A stretch of DNA of 64,000 bases. Origin: Zerene cesonia (Eukaryota; Arthropoda; Insecta; Lepidoptera; Pieridae). Position 1 is the stretch's first letter. Each line of letters begins with the position of its first letter. The stretch is from assembly GCF_012273895.1 (NCBI RefSeq), contig NC_052126.1, forward strand, positions 3,299,218 to 3,363,217. Reading direction: 5' to 3'. The translations under genes were made by a program, and so were the position numbers. Positions 1 through 11,930 of the stretch are shown piece after piece. Below the pieces are notes generated by a model. It saw nothing but the letters and a program-made list of their open reading frames with translations, did no database searches and was not told the DNA's origin.

Positions 1-675
1 TATATGAGAAAATATTATTTGAGCTAGCGCCCAATGTATTTTATCAATAAATTCTAGTGCAGAAGATTTCATATTTATATATCATATTATGTTTTCATAC
101 ATAATACATTCTTGTATGTAATGGTATAATTTTTAGTTTAAAATAAAGATGAGGGAAAATGTACATTATGCATATTAAAAACATGATGTTTAAAATTGTA
201 CATATATTATCTATATCTCTATACGTTCGAGTGATAAAAGAACCTCTGTAAAAAACAAATCAATAATTACTCGCCAGTTACAATTATTGTGAAAAGTAAA
301 AAAAAATGGCTTTTTTCAGTCAAGATAAGCATTTATTTTTATTTATATACGTATTGGTTCCAGAATGCTCTATATATCGCAATGTTTTTTTTACTCTTTG
401 TCATAGTTTCCACCCAAACGATGTTCTATTCCACTGTACTGGTCGCAGTCGTTTGAAATAATGCCAGTATTTTGGTCACGTAATTCTAATACTAAAATAT
501 CTGTCCATTCTGGTGATTTCGAGTGTGAAGATTTACAAAGAATTGCAGTATTAAACCGAAATGTTCTGGCGAATAAATCCTTTCATTTCGCTGTGGAGGT
601 TATGATGTATTCAAATATGTTTTCTATGGCGCAAGCACACATTCATTTAACGATGTCTTTCGCGGTAGGAATAAG
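1..675. other. AT-rich unique sequence, no gene seen
   Basis: No repeat family, RNA gene or splice-flanked coding block recognised. The ORF reading through 461-745 runs into a dispersed repeat at its 3' end and has no recognisable domain, so I do not call it a gene. Confidence 0.6.
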
Positions 676-920
676 CCCGAGCTGCATACGTCATGTTGTT
701 GGCAGCTCGGGACACTATGAAGGGCCTGCCGCGCTTACGATTTAATTAATGATTTCAGGCACCTCATACTATATTATGTATATGATTAAAAGTGACATAT
801 ACATTGAAAAAGCTGTGTGAGATTGCAAACGTCGTCATCTCGTACTAACAGGTGCTTTCATCATTACTGTAATCTTATTGACCATTATTGAGTTGTGACA
901 CCCGCGACATTGTCCAGAGT
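676..920 (+). repeat. Hairpin repeat family 'I', copy 1
   Basis: Starts with a perfect 10-bp inverted repeat, CCCGAGCTGC at 676-685 and GCAGCTCGGG at 702-711. Then come GGACACTAT, a C/G-rich block around 720-735, a GCTGTGTGAGATTGCA block, and a 3' block containing TCATCATTACT and ATTATTGAGTTGTGACA. The same blocks occur in the same order at 34805-35301 (+) and 50609-50829 (-). Class not recognised; no TIRs, poly(A) or target duplication seen. Confidence 0.75.
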
Positions 921-2344
921 CTGTACGTTTCGGCTTCTAATACGAGATTAAGATCGTTGTATTCCTGTATACTCATGTACTGTCATGTCTCATTTTCGTT
1001 ATTTTTTTTAAATCAAAACGCTTTTATATTCTTTCAAATCTGATGTTAAAATTATTTATAAATTGATTAATACTTCTATAAGAAATTCTGATGCGGGAAA
1101 ACTTAAGATTTAATTTAGACCACTTTATATAACTATTTATGTGATTTAAGAAAAAACTCCGAGAAGGCGCGTATCGCGATGGCAAGCGAAAAGTTTGGCG
1201 GATCCCGTTCTAATCTCAAATGAGATTTTGGTTTCTATTTCAGTTACCATTATTGCCATTTAACTTTCTTTCTTCCCAAATAGTTTATAAAAAATTCAAT
1301 AATGACTACCGCTAGTTAAATGACCGCTCATTTCTATGAAATACAATAAATCTTACTTTAAAAAAGTGTAATAAAAAGAAACCTCACTTTAGATAAATAT
1401 GACAGATACCGACCAATTACCCTGTATAATCCAAACACGCGATAAAAATATAATTCTCTCCATAATCGTCTAACAAACACATTATCCGCTTTATAACCAA
1501 TTAAAACAGAACATTGGACCGAATAAACACATTAAACGTAATAGTTTTAATGTAATTACATTCCCAGCTTATCCCATAAAGAATACGTTGGAATTTATCA
1601 CAGTCTTAGCTCGCAACTCGACTGGCTTGACAACTCGCAAATTAGAAAGGATTACACGATTCAAGGGGATTTAAACTGAATGTAGTCATTGTAATTAACC
1701 GGTGTTATAACTTTGATTCACAATATAATGGGCACCACAATATGGGATGTGGGGATAATGTGCTTATTTATATTTCCATTAAAATCCAAACGAGATTGAT
1801 CTATTTCGGATAGTTAATGCTAGTACAGAGTTTGGCATTATAGCATTGGTCTATGGGAAAAGATGAGGGTATCTTTAAATAAATTTATAGACCACACCAC
1901 CATATTACACGGGTCAAATCAAGTATGGACAAATATTACTTAGTTGCTAGTACAAAACAAAATAATTCTTTAAAGCATTAAGTTTTTTTCTACATATTTT
2001 GCAATTATCTTGCAAATATGTATTTGTTTCTTAACAATTATTATTATGTGACTATTATAGGTGTCCTTCGTATATTTAGCGCAATATGGTATTGTAATAG
2101 TAGACACGCTTTCAGCCTAACAGTACTATGTTGACTAATTGTCTCAGATATAGTAAGTATACTGTATACAGGGAATATACAAGTACCCGCATATTCTTTA
2201 GACTATGTATGACTATGACTTCAACCAGGCATTTTTATTTTGATTTACATCTAAACCGGTACCTGTAGCTTAGTCCTTAAAGTACAACAGGCAGATAGAC
2301 AGACCGCAATTATGCTATTATTAGAGATAAAAGGTCTACGTATA
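921..2344. other. AT-rich unique sequence, no gene seen
   Basis: No coding block or repeat recognised on either strand. A donor-like GTAAGT near 2151 has no open exon that I can support upstream of it. Confidence 0.55.
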
Positions 2345-2563
2345 TTAATTTAATTTATTTGCACTAACTTTTATTGCGCCTCCCTGTTTTACATTAATAT
2401 AAACTGCGTTTTTCGTTTCCACCAGGTTGCCTGGGAGAAATCGCTGTTTAAGCGATCAGACCGCCTGTTGTGCTCTTTATACTTCTGATTTTATTTATCT
2501 TATGTTTGTACTCTTCATATAAAGGTACACAATAAAGAGTTTTTGATTGATTGATTGATTAAG
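2345..2563 (+). mobile_element. LINE 3' tail fragment (family J)
   Basis: Contains the block GTTGCCTGGGAGAAATCGCT, then GACCGCCTGTTGTGC, and ends in CAATAAAGAG followed by a (GATT)4 run at 2545-2560. The same block (TTGCCTGGAAGAGATC type) recurs at 15800, 23615 and 35060. I recall this as the 3' end of a common lepidopteran non-LTR retrotransposon that ends in a simple repeat rather than poly(A). Only the tail is present; no coding region. Confidence 0.6.
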
Positions 2564-2937
2564 CCAGAGACTTCAACTGATTTCATTATATATATTTGCA
2601 CCCATACATTATACAAAGCATATATGTATAAGCATATAGATGATGTTTATTTGTAAATAGTATAAATATCACACACTGAATATCGAACATTCAGTAACAA
2701 TAGTGGTAAAACCAGAGCGCTTAGTTGGGCGCTTTAATTACAAAATCGCTAAATAATACATTGCCGCTAACTGACTAAGCGCGGAACCGTTTAATTAGTA
2801 GTCCACTAGTTGGCTATTATAAAAACGAGGTACTTTAGCTCTTTTTTAACTTTGGTTAAACCTTTGATTGACGTTTCATGCGTTAACTAAATAGACATAG
2901 CCTTCGGGCGACCTTTTACACATATTTAAAACAGGTT

Positions 2938-3007
2938 TTTAGGGTTCTGTAGCCAAATGGCAAAAATTTGAATCCGTATAGACACGTCATGTCTGTCTGT
3001 CCGACCG
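2938..3007. repeat. Fragment of the 'GGGTTCCGTA' lepidopteran repeat
   Basis: Begins TTAGGGTTCTGTAG and ends in TGTCTGTCTGTCCGACCG. This matches the terminal part of a widespread lepidopteran repeat, of which a longer copy lies at 46203-46619. It is cut off by the SINE-like fragment that follows. Confidence 0.45.
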
Positions 3008-3187
3008 TCACATCCCCACAGAAAACTGACGTGAAATAGTAGCGTGCTACTGTGGTGGTGGGGAGCCGGAGGCCCGTTTCCTTTTCCTCCCAATTCTCAG
3101 TCTATTCCTTCCTTCCAGACGTCAACCCTTTCCTTTTCCCTATAACAAAAAAGCGGGCAGCGTATGCAAAGGTAGTACTGCGAATAC
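3008..3187 (+). mobile_element. SINE-like family F, truncated
   Basis: Matches the middle of the complete family-F element at 28110-28440: CCCCACAGAAAACTGACG, GTGCTACTGTG, GGAGCCGGAGGCCCGTTTCC, then AAGCGGGCAGCG. The 5' head and the 3' tail with poly(A) are missing. Confidence 0.75.
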
Positions 3188-3198
3188 ACTGACCGGTA

Positions 3199-3558
3199 TC
3201 CCTACTAATATTATAAATGCGAAAGTAACTCTGTCTGTCTGTCTGTAACGCTTTCACGCCTAAACACCTAAACCGATTTTGATAAAATTAAGTATAAAGA
3301 TAGAACTGAACTTGGGAAAGGACATAGGATAGATAGGACTTTTTATCGCGAAAAAAGGGTAGAAAGGGTTGAAAGAGGACATAAAAGTTTTTATGAGAGT
3401 TCGTTATTGTCAAACGTATTTTGATGAAACTAGGTATGAAGGTGGAGCTAAACGTGGTAAAGAACATACCATACTTTTTAATGAGAAAAAAACACTCCAT
3501 ACCATGTCGTGCGATATAAGCAAATTCTACGCTGGCGAAGCCGCAGGCGAAAAGCTAG
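3199..3558 (+). mobile_element. Non-autonomous Helitron (family B) with internal duplication
   Basis: Starts TCCCTACTAATATTATAAAT after a host A and ends CTAG before a host T, the Helitron arrangement. A GC-rich hairpin (GGCGAAGCCGCAGGCG region) sits just upstream of the 3' CTAG. The interior carries GTAACTCTGTCTGTCTG and CTTTCACGCCTAAA as in the copy at 30955. It is about 120 bp longer than that copy because the segment TTTTGATRAAA...CTTTTTA...GAAAAAA occurs twice (about 3275-3357 and 3418-3490). The 66-codon ORF inside it is a repeat translation. Confidence 0.8.
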
Positions 3559-4847
3559 TATATATATAAACCCCGGCTTCGGCACAGCGTGATCAAGGCA
3601 AAGGCAAAGGGAATAAGATGTTTCGCCGTGAAAAGAAGCATATTTCACACATTCTTCTCATTATTTAGACACAAAAATCATACTACAGAATCGCTCCGTT
3701 GCAGTGTTAAAGACCGCATATAATAATACCACAGATAACATAATGCTATACTTATAATATTAAAGATAGAATCTTATAATGCTAAAGATAGTTAGGATGG
3801 TGTGACAAGCCTCTCAAGTCTATGTAAAACAATATTCTAATTATAATAAGTACTATGTTTATATTGAGTTCTAAGAAGCGCTAATGAACACAAGCCAACG
3901 GTAGTTATTGTTCAGGCCGAGACTCGATACAATTTTTAGGGTTACCAACGATTAACTAAGTTAAATAGAATAAATAATCATATGTATATACGACCATATG
4001 TTTTCATGAAAACATACTGTAGGTAGAATTACTACTATAAATCTTAAACTCGTTAGGTAAACATATTATACACAATTGACCCTAAATAGAATACTTGTAT
4101 AAAAATACCTAATAAATATATGTTTTCACATTTATGTGAAAATATTTCCTAAAAAAATTGCATCATGCTGAGATGACACTTTACACCAGAATTTTGTAAT
4201 GTTAATGTCATAAGGTCATATAATAATAAATATTATAAGTAGCACGAAGTAGGTTAATCTTTATAATATTACGATAGTTGATTCAAACGAAGTTTGATTT
4301 CTTCATATTTTTTTAATTTGTATTTAAAATTATAATGAGATATATAATTTCACTCAAATTTTTAAAACAAGACTGTTAAAGTATATCAACATGCATAGTT
4401 TTCATATTGAAATATTTATTAGTTTATTTTATTCAATCGTCCATAAGTAAGTTTAAATAATTTCTCAAAATTTAGAGGAATAAAAAATGCTAGTTGCCAA
4501 CCCTAAATATAAAGTTCTTGCCAACTAATTACTATGTTGGTAAACTAAAATTATGCAGCTAAGAAATATGACTGTTATTTATTAAGGCAGTGTATTAACT
4601 TTGAAAAGTTAAAATATATTAAAATATACTTTCCTTATTTTAAGCAATCGTGTTTATAGTATTTTCATGTGTTTGATATTATCGCGTTTAAAATCCGTTA
4701 AAGTCTTTAATTTCTAACCGTGTTTATAACATAAATGTATTTGTATCTGAAATAAATAAATAATTATTATTATTATGCCTTAACTTATAATAATTATTGA
4801 TATTTATATAATTTGATTTCAATTTTTGATTACTATTTCAAGCTAGG
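3559..4847. other. AT-rich unique sequence, no gene seen
   Basis: Nothing coding recognised. A short LINE-tail-like stretch, GTATCTGAAATAAATAAATA, lies near 4742-4770. Confidence 0.55.
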
Positions 4848-4919
4848 CGTCTGTGGGGATGTGGTACCTTCCCCGGTATAGCTGGCCCCATTCGTGCCGA
4901 AGCGAGCTCGACTTCCACG
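4848..4919 (-). mobile_element. SINE-like family F, 5' head fragment
   Basis: On the minus strand this is the head of family F: GTCGAGCTCGCTTCGGCACG, then a GGGCCAGC-like block and CCACATCCCCACAG. Only about 70 bp remain. Confidence 0.7.
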
Positions 4920-5963
4920 TTCAAAAATCTCATTAAAACGACATTGTCATTAACTATAGGGTACAATAAAAACGAAATATTTTAGTTACAAATTTAGCTT
5001 ACAATGTTTCAAATTAGCTGCCCACTTTACAGATAGTTTTCCCCTATATAAGTGTATAATCTATGGTTTTCCTATTCTTTGTTGGAGACCAAGCATTCTC
5101 ACAAGCAAAGGATACTCTAAATGACTTATTCAATATGCACTCTGGTTGGTATAATCGGATAAAAATCAAATTAATACTTTTCCTATTCACATAAATTTAC
5201 TCTTTCTGTTTGTATATACATTCGACGATAATTTATTATTATTTAATCATTAACAAATTATATATACGTTAAGATATATACGTTAATCTCCTAATGGGTA
5301 TTGAAATGGATTATTTATTTTACAAATACAATTTCACGAACATATTATTATTTTTTATGAAAAGTTCGTACAATCTACTTTTTACATTGTAGCATCTGTA
5401 TCACATAATCTTGTGACAACTCTTATATCAGTTTTAAAACAAATAAAGATAAGTTCTGTTCCTCTTGCCCGCAGAATGTACAATTATGTTGAGAATAATA
5501 ACAAAGCTAGCCCTAAAAGATTGATTATTGAGTAAAAGATTGATTATTAAAACGTTTCACACACCCCACAATAAATGTAAGTGGCCAAATATACACTTCA
5601 ATTATGGAAAAGACCCTCTCCTATGACATTCAACACATGAGAACAAATTCTATTATCAAAACATGTGCCCGGCTATCCGTAAATCTCATTAAAGATAATT
5701 GCTATAAAATACGATCGTATTTTAAACAGATTTTTTAAGATTATAAATGCTGATACAGCGAATACTAAGTATAAACGCTTGACAATATTTTATTAGGATT
5801 TGAAGCAAATGAGAACGTGATGGTTTTCTTGATGGTATGCTAATTTTTCCTTGGAAGTTAGTTCTGCACTTTTAGCGGTGATAAAACGTGCTTTTTAACA
5901 TGGTAAATGGTTGTATAGATAATGAAGTAACGTAAAAATTTAGGTAGAAGATTGAAAAATTTA
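4920..5963. other. AT-rich unique sequence, no gene seen
   Basis: No coding, RNA or repeat feature recognised. Confidence 0.55.
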
Positions 5964-6159
5964 TCGTACTAATATTATAAATGCGAAAGTTTGTAAGGAT
6001 GTGTGTGTTTGTTACTCTTTCACGCAAAATCTACTGAACCGATTGCAATGAAATTTTGTACGTAGTCAGCTGGACAACTGGAATAACATATAGGCAACTT
6101 TATCACGATATTCCTACGGGATGCGGACTTACGCGGGTGAAACCGCGGGGCGCAGCTCG
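5964..6159 (+). mobile_element. Non-autonomous Helitron (family A, Lep1-like)
   Basis: 5' end TC then GTACTAATATTATAAATGCG, a host A before it and a host T after the terminal CTCG. The 3' hairpin CGCGGGTGAAACCGCG lies about 12 bp from the end. Interior GTTTGTAAGGATGTGTGTG, ACCGATTGCAATGAAATT and ATTCCTACGGGATGCGG are the family-A signature. No Rep/helicase coding, so it depends on an autonomous element elsewhere. Confidence 0.88.
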
Positions 6160-6598
6160 TTTATAAAATAAACTAAAACTAAAAACTAAATTTTCAGAGG
6201 CGATTTGAGTTTAGTAATGATTTTTTTGTAATTGCCTTTTCATAAGTTTTAAATTGAAATACATAAAACGCAAAAAAAAAAAATTAATAGAATTTGTTCT
6301 ACGTCGATATTATTAGACTTGCGAAGTTAAATGAAAAACAGCCCTCTATACTTTTGTAGAATTCTTATTCAGAGTTATTATTTACTACATTTATTAGTTG
6401 TAATTGTACGCTATAAATAAAGGTATCTTAATTAGTCTACAGTGGCATAAAATTAAACTCTAAATAACAGCACGAAACAACAAATTCAATCTCAATATTA
6501 ATTGAATCTTCAATTACAAATATCTAAATAAACTGCGTCCCATGGGCTAGGCGTCTTTTTAACAATTCGGTGCTCGATGCTACAGTATTACCATATTA
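6160..6598. other. AT-rich unique sequence, no gene seen
   Basis: No coding or repeat feature recognised. Confidence 0.55.
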
Positions 6599-7223
6599 AT
6601 GAACGGACGTGCCTCTCCTGAGCCTCGAACTGGCGTGCTTAATTACTTTTGTACTATCTTTCTCGTTTTTTGTAGCTGGAGAATTTTTGGGCTTATGTTC
6701 GAGACAATGAACAAGATATTGTTATATCGGAAAGGCATGATGTTAAACGTCGTTGTAATGAAGAGTAGATCGGATGAATTCCTAAACGAGTTAGATTCTT
6801 CGGATGACCTTTTTGAATAATTTGTTATACAAGGTTTAAGACAACCCAAGAGTATAGAGGATTTCCTTGAAACCGAAGCTTTGGAAATATAAAACTCTAT
6901 ACTACAGTTCCATTAAGTATAAATTGTATTATATAGGTATTTTTAGGTTTCCATTCAACATAACCAAAATTTAATAATAGGGCACACATTACAACCACAA
7001 ACATTTGTCCGTAAGATTTATTGAACAATATCATCAACAAAGGAGCAATGTCCATCGCATTATGCGCTATCATAACACAATTTCTCTGGAAAAACTTAAA
7101 AGGTTCCAGAATCCAGACCCATTTCATATGATGGGAAGTGAACAGATGTGGCAAAGAGGAATTACCTTTTTAAATGAGCTTTGTCGGATTTCTTGTGGAT
7201 TTAGAAACGTTTATTTATACTAA
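6599..7223 (+). pseudogene. Possible decayed coding remnant, function unknown
   Basis: Two short open stretches on the same strand, 6599-6820 (ending ELDSSDDLFE) and 7005-7223 (containing LKRFQNPDPFHMMGSEQMW), are less AT-rich in reading-frame composition than their flanks. The acidic 'DSSDDLFE' and 'DPF' motifs recall the N-terminal half of some DDE transposases (PIF/Harbinger-like), but the match is impressionistic. Frames differ, stops interrupt, and no catalytic triad or terminal inverted repeat was found. Chance ORFs remain a serious alternative. Confidence 0.15.
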
Positions 7224-8033
7224 AACGGATCAAATACGCTGTATCTTTAGTGGGTAAACGGTAATAGATGAGAATTTTGCTATTTTTACCGTTATAGCGG
7301 ATTATACGAATTTACTTTCTACCGCCTGAGAAATGAAATCTATGTCTAAACAAATTGTGCTTTTTACTGTCATCAATTAATACGTTCTTTACACATATAA
7401 CATTTTACATTAAAACATACATCTTAGATACACGTATCAGTAAGCGTCCATCAAATTTATTGCTCTAAACTTTTTCAATTCAAACATTTCAAACTCATTA
7501 CCAAAAACATCGCGTCTTCCCCCAAAAAATTTCTTTTCCCGTTTGCACTATTTAGGAATAATATCAAAAATGTTTTATTGGAACAGTTCCAAGCTGCAGC
7601 TAGGGTCGCAAAACAAAAAGTTAACCGGTCGTATCTTGCTGGATGTCATTTGAAGCCATATTAGTTCGCCGGCACGTCGCAAATGCTCAAACGACATGGC
7701 CGGAGATTTTAGATAGCCGTGATTCATTCTTGTTTTTCTAACTCTGTCTAGTTAAATCTTGGGACACGTTTCTGCGGGTTTGTTGGTGCTCGAAACTTTT
7801 CGATGCGCTTTTCTAGTTATAATTCGACTGTATGCAATGTAATTGTTCTATTCTTTGTTGCTTTTTTATGTGGAATAATTGACCATTACACATTTCAGTA
7901 CCAATGCAATCCACGTATCTTATATCACATAAATAAAAAAAAAATGAGTTGACCGTAGTTTATTAATTTCCAAGCAAAATTATTATAACATGGGTATTAA
8001 AATCTAATAGTTAGTTTTCGCCTTATTGCCTAA
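7224..8033. other. Unique sequence, with a higher-complexity block
   Basis: The block 7480-7810 is less AT-rich and non-repetitive, and carries several short near-palindromic or motif-like words, but shows no open coding frame. It may be conserved non-coding DNA; this is inference only. Confidence 0.3.
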
Positions 8034-8236
8034 GTAGCTGCGCCCCGCGATTTCACCCGCGTAAGTTCGTATCCCGTAGGAATATCGGGATAAAAAGTTG
8101 CCTATATGTTATTGCAGTTGTCCAGCTGTCTACGTACCTAATTTCATTGCAATCGGTTCAGTAGTTTTTGCGTGAAAGAGCACAAACGCACACACATCCT
8201 TACAAACATTTGCTTTTATAATATTATATAGTAGGA
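8034..8236 (-). mobile_element. Non-autonomous Helitron (family A)
   Basis: Reverse-strand copy: GTAG at 8034-8037 is the mutated CTAG end, followed by the CGCGATTTCACCCGCG hairpin and GTATCCCGTAGGAATATCGG. The other end is TATATAGTAGGA, the complement of the TCCTAC start, next to a host T. Confidence 0.85.
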
Positions 8237-8307
8237 TTTGTATGGATAAAATTACATTTATAGCTCCAAGACAAATGATGAGATTAAGAAAAGGCCTATA
8301 CATACCA

Positions 8308-8350
8308 TCAGGCGACCCACCAGCTCCATTGCCGACGATGACATAAAAAA
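8308..8350 (+). mobile_element. SINE-like family F, 3' end fragment
   Basis: ACCATCAGGCGACCCACCAG followed by CCGACGATGACATAAAAAA is the 3' terminus with its short A tail. Confidence 0.6.
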
Positions 8351-8563
8351 GTATGGCCCCAGTTTTTGTAAGAAAATATTTGTAGGCTATTTTAAATATT
8401 TACAAATCATTATATCCGTTAATTACCACCTTTACGTAGCGTTGAAAGTTGAATCAATACTTGTTTTATAACTGTATTATGCCAAAGTCGAAACCGATGC
8501 GGCTCTAGTGTCTTAAAAAAACATTGCTTCCATCAACATTGATATAATAAAATTATTTGTATT

Positions 8564-8581
8564 AAAAAAAAAAAAAAAAAA
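8564..8581. repeat. Poly(A) run
   Basis: About 18 consecutive A residues. No recognisable retroelement body immediately upstream, so it may be a relic tail or simple slippage. Confidence 0.6.
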
Positions 8582-8796
8582 TTGGTCTTCGAACTCGATA
8601 AGGAATAAAATTATAAATATTAGAAGAAGTGTTCAAAGAACAATTGAATCTAATCAATTTTGTTAGAGAAAGCAACTTAAAACTTTCATAGATAATATAA
8701 TCTACGTCATTTTTAACTTGAAATGTCTTGCGTGTAGTGTTTTATAGCGCATTGGAAATAAACTCGCATGTATGAGAGCTAGTGAATTATGTTTTA

Positions 8797-8976
8797 CTAG
8801 CTATTGCCCGCGGCTTCGTACGCGTTAAATTAGCAGGAGTTTGATAGATGTTATTATATATATAAACCTTCCTATTGAACACCATCAAAATCCGCAAAAA
8901 AAAAGTAGTGCGTAGAAGCATAAATAGGGTCTTAGGGAACAGACAGAGGAAGGAACTTTGCTTTATACTTTGTATC
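8797..8976. mobile_element. Unclassified lepidopteran repeat (TTGCCCGCGGCTTCG type)
   Basis: Begins CTAG then CTATTGCCCGCGGCTTCGTA, continues with TATATAAACCTTCCT, CATCAAAATCCG and CAGACAG, and ends in CTTTGCTTTATACTTTGTA. I recall this as a widespread lepidopteran repeat; its class (Helitron-like or LINE-derived) is not clear from this copy. Confidence 0.5.
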
Positions 8977-9924
8977 CATAAAACGTGTCTTTCAATTTTT
9001 ATCCTACAAAATATTTAATATTTTCTTATTTAGATCAGAAATAGTGATAAAAAACAACAATAGGTATATTTGACAAAAAATTCACTATAACAATTAAAGT
9101 CAGCATATAATTTTCACATACCATTACAGAGAAACACAGAAAAAAAACGACATAAAACACGTACGAAGGCGATATTAACTAAGTGTACGTTATGGTATCT
9201 CCTCCCCTTTCTATCAAACAGGTAACAAGAAAGAGCCCTTTCGAAGTAATTTTTACATAACCGTAACTTACATGTAACGGCCCGTGAATAAATTATAATA
9301 GGCTATAGGTTATTCCGATCAATATGTTATCAGCTAGAATAAACAGAGATCGGAGACAAATAGTTGCTTACAAAATAAACAGAAGTAATGGATACAGTTG
9401 ATCTTTGGACTCTTGTAAATAATATTAGCTTTATGAATGGAAATTGTGCTCAACATGTTTTATTTTGCGGCGTTGCTCGCATTGTTTATTATAAAATATA
9501 ACGATGCTGCACGGAACTTGATAATTGTTAGTATAATTTAGTTGTTAGGTATGTTTAGAAAACTAATAATAAAGTTGTTATTTTGATTATTACGACTGGT
9601 GATTGGATTTAAGTAGAAATGGAAAACGACCTTGCGCTTCACCGGTTGGTGAACGTTCATCGACGTTGGCCCTAAGACATCTACTGCACCTAAAACTCTC
9701 TACCCTTGAAGCTCTATGAATATGCAATTCTAAGCCTCCAACAATATTCTTAATTAATTCTTTAATATATCAAATCCTCAGGAAAACAACATGTCGAAGG
9801 ATTAAAAGGTCGACATCTGAAAAAAAATGAAGCTGAAATAAACGTTTATTTTAATGGCATGCCACACAATGAGTGTAATAAGTTTTAGGTACAAGTTCAG
9901 CATAAAGAAAAAGAAAATCTCATC
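8977..9924. other. AT-rich unique sequence, no gene seen
   Basis: No coding or repeat feature recognised. Confidence 0.5.
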
Positions 9925-10030
9925 TCCTATCTGCCCTCCTACACTTGGCCAGCGTGGTAGATTATGGTCTGAATCTTTATAGGCACGTGTCTGTCTGTCT
10001 GTCAATAGTGGGAACAAATATGTACTGATC
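9925..10030 (+). mobile_element. SINE family G, 3' half fragment
   Basis: ACACTTGGCCAGCGTGGTAG, ATTATGGTCTGAA and AGTGGGAACAAATATG match the 3' half of the tRNA-derived SINEs at 25830 and 49342. A (TGTC) run at about 9988-10001 replaces the usual GCGTCCCAGC segment. Confidence 0.65.
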
Positions 10031-11511
10031 ATAGTGAATGAATTTATATACAAAGTCAGTCACCGTACGGTTATATATTAAGAAGTTGTAATATCTGTTT
10101 ATTAAAAATTTTTTATCAGCATCGTCACACTTTAATAGTGATTCTGTTTGTATGTATGAGTGTTTTAACAACACAGATTTCCCGCACAATAGAAAAAACA
10201 CCCACACCCGATTCCACGTAAATAAAGTCTTGTTATCTTCAAAATTGTATCTGAAATCAATAAGAATCATACCCCGTAGCTATAAAGAGTTGTACCAACG
10301 AAGCCTTTATTAAGACTAACAATCTAATTTGTTATAGGAACAGTCATAACAAATTCTCATTATAGATCCCGACTACTCCCATGGGAAATTCAACGTTATC
10401 TAAACACGAATAAGGATGTGTATTGCTTTAACGTAGGTGTATTATTGAGAAATGTGTGAATTAGCTACGAAATCAATGAGCTCATTGCGGGAAATTACTT
10501 CTATTTAATGTATCTCAACTTGGATAAAATTTTATTGACTTTCCCTTTCGACAAAGTTCGTTAATTAATCATACGTATTGGTAAATATTAACTCTAATTT
10601 CCTAAATCATAACACTATTTGATTATTCTACTGAAATTAAAATATAGAAATATATATATAAAAGTGCTAAATTAATTTTGATGATACTGGGCTGTGATTA
10701 AGCTTATGTGTAAGAATACCGCAAAAGTTCAAGAAGTATTTGTTTTCAAAATATTAATTTATTATAAAGTTACATTACCATCAAACCATCCGTAATGTTG
10801 TCAGTATTACCTATATGATAACTTCAATGAAGTGAAGTAAGGCATTTATAATTGATACTTGATTATTTTTGAGTATTAATTTCTGCATACTAATTATATA
10901 ATTATGCATTATTCAATTATAAACTATACTGAAATATTATCATTAAATTATAATATGTGCCCCACACACCCCTGCATTCTCTAACTACAACCAAATAACC
11001 CAACTTATGAAACTACAAACCGCTAAAATCCTAATCAGACGATCTCAACCCATATATTATTAAACGGCTTAAGCCCAATCCGAAAGAATTTAAGACAACC
11101 GTTTATCCTCTTTAATCAAACTACCGCTAAAAAAAAAAAAAACAAAAAATCCCTCGCAATCGGCATTCCCAGTCGAATGTCCTCTCATTACAAATCCTCG
11201 TCTCTCAAAGTAAACTTCATTAGTCGTGTGTTGAAAAAAATAGGTCAATTGTTGGAGCTACTTACTGTTCTAACGATGCTGCATTGAATAGATATGCTCG
11301 CCCTTGGGGATTTGGAACTTGGCATTATAGTATTCAATTTTAAAACCTGTGAGGTTAGTAAGAGTCATTATGTGGAAGCGTGCCTGGCAACTCAGCTGGC
11401 TCCTTGATAATTAAAGATGTGTATATGATTTAATATGTATCGTTTTTAAATTTATTTGTATTTCAATTCAAATATACATAACCATAAATATAGGAATCAA
11501 TCAATCCTTAA
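10031..11511. other. AT-rich unique sequence, no gene seen
   Basis: Block 10960-11220 is C-rich on the plus strand with an A13 run near 11130, but has no open frame or known repeat. Confidence 0.5.
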
Positions 11512-11702
11512 TCCTACTAAATGCGAAAGTATGTAAGGATGTGTGTATGTTTGTTCTCTTTCACGCAAGAACTACTGAACCGATTGCAATTAAATTTGGT
11601 ACGTAGATAGCTGGACAACTGGAATAACATATAGACAACTTTTTATCCCGATATTCCAACGGGATACGAATTTACGCGTGTGAAATCGTTGGGCGCAGCT
11701 AG
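11512..11702 (+). mobile_element. Non-autonomous Helitron (family A)
   Basis: TCCTACTAA start after host A and CTAG end before host T. The TATTATAA of the usual head is missing, and the 3' hairpin is mutated (CGCGTGTGAAATCGTTGG). Confidence 0.85.
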
Positions 11703-11893
11703 TGCTATTATAAATGTGAAACAGTCATTGTTTTGTCGTTGACATTGCAATGAAGCGACTTTATGATATGATTTTTTTTTTGTCTAGAGACTAGAGAGTA
11801 ACATAGGGTATTTAACATTTTATACCCCCGGGAAACTTCTTATTCCCATGGAAATTTCTTTGCAATAAGACAAAGCCGCGAGCGGAAAGCCAG
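11703..11893 (+). mobile_element. Helitron-like element (family C/B), abutting the previous one
   Basis: Begins directly after the preceding element's CTAG with TGCTATTATAAATGTGAAAC and ends GACAAAGCCGCGAGCGGAAAGCCAG, a mutated version of the family B/C 3' end. CCCCCGGGAAACTTC in the middle matches the GGAACGGGAACT region of family C. Confidence 0.55.
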
Positions 11894-11930
11894 TTGTATT
11901 ATAATTTTATGTCAATATACATTCTTAACC

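Noticed and set aside
461..745. 94-codon ATG ORF
   Set aside because: Its 3' third is hairpin-family DNA, whose other copies are not open in this frame.
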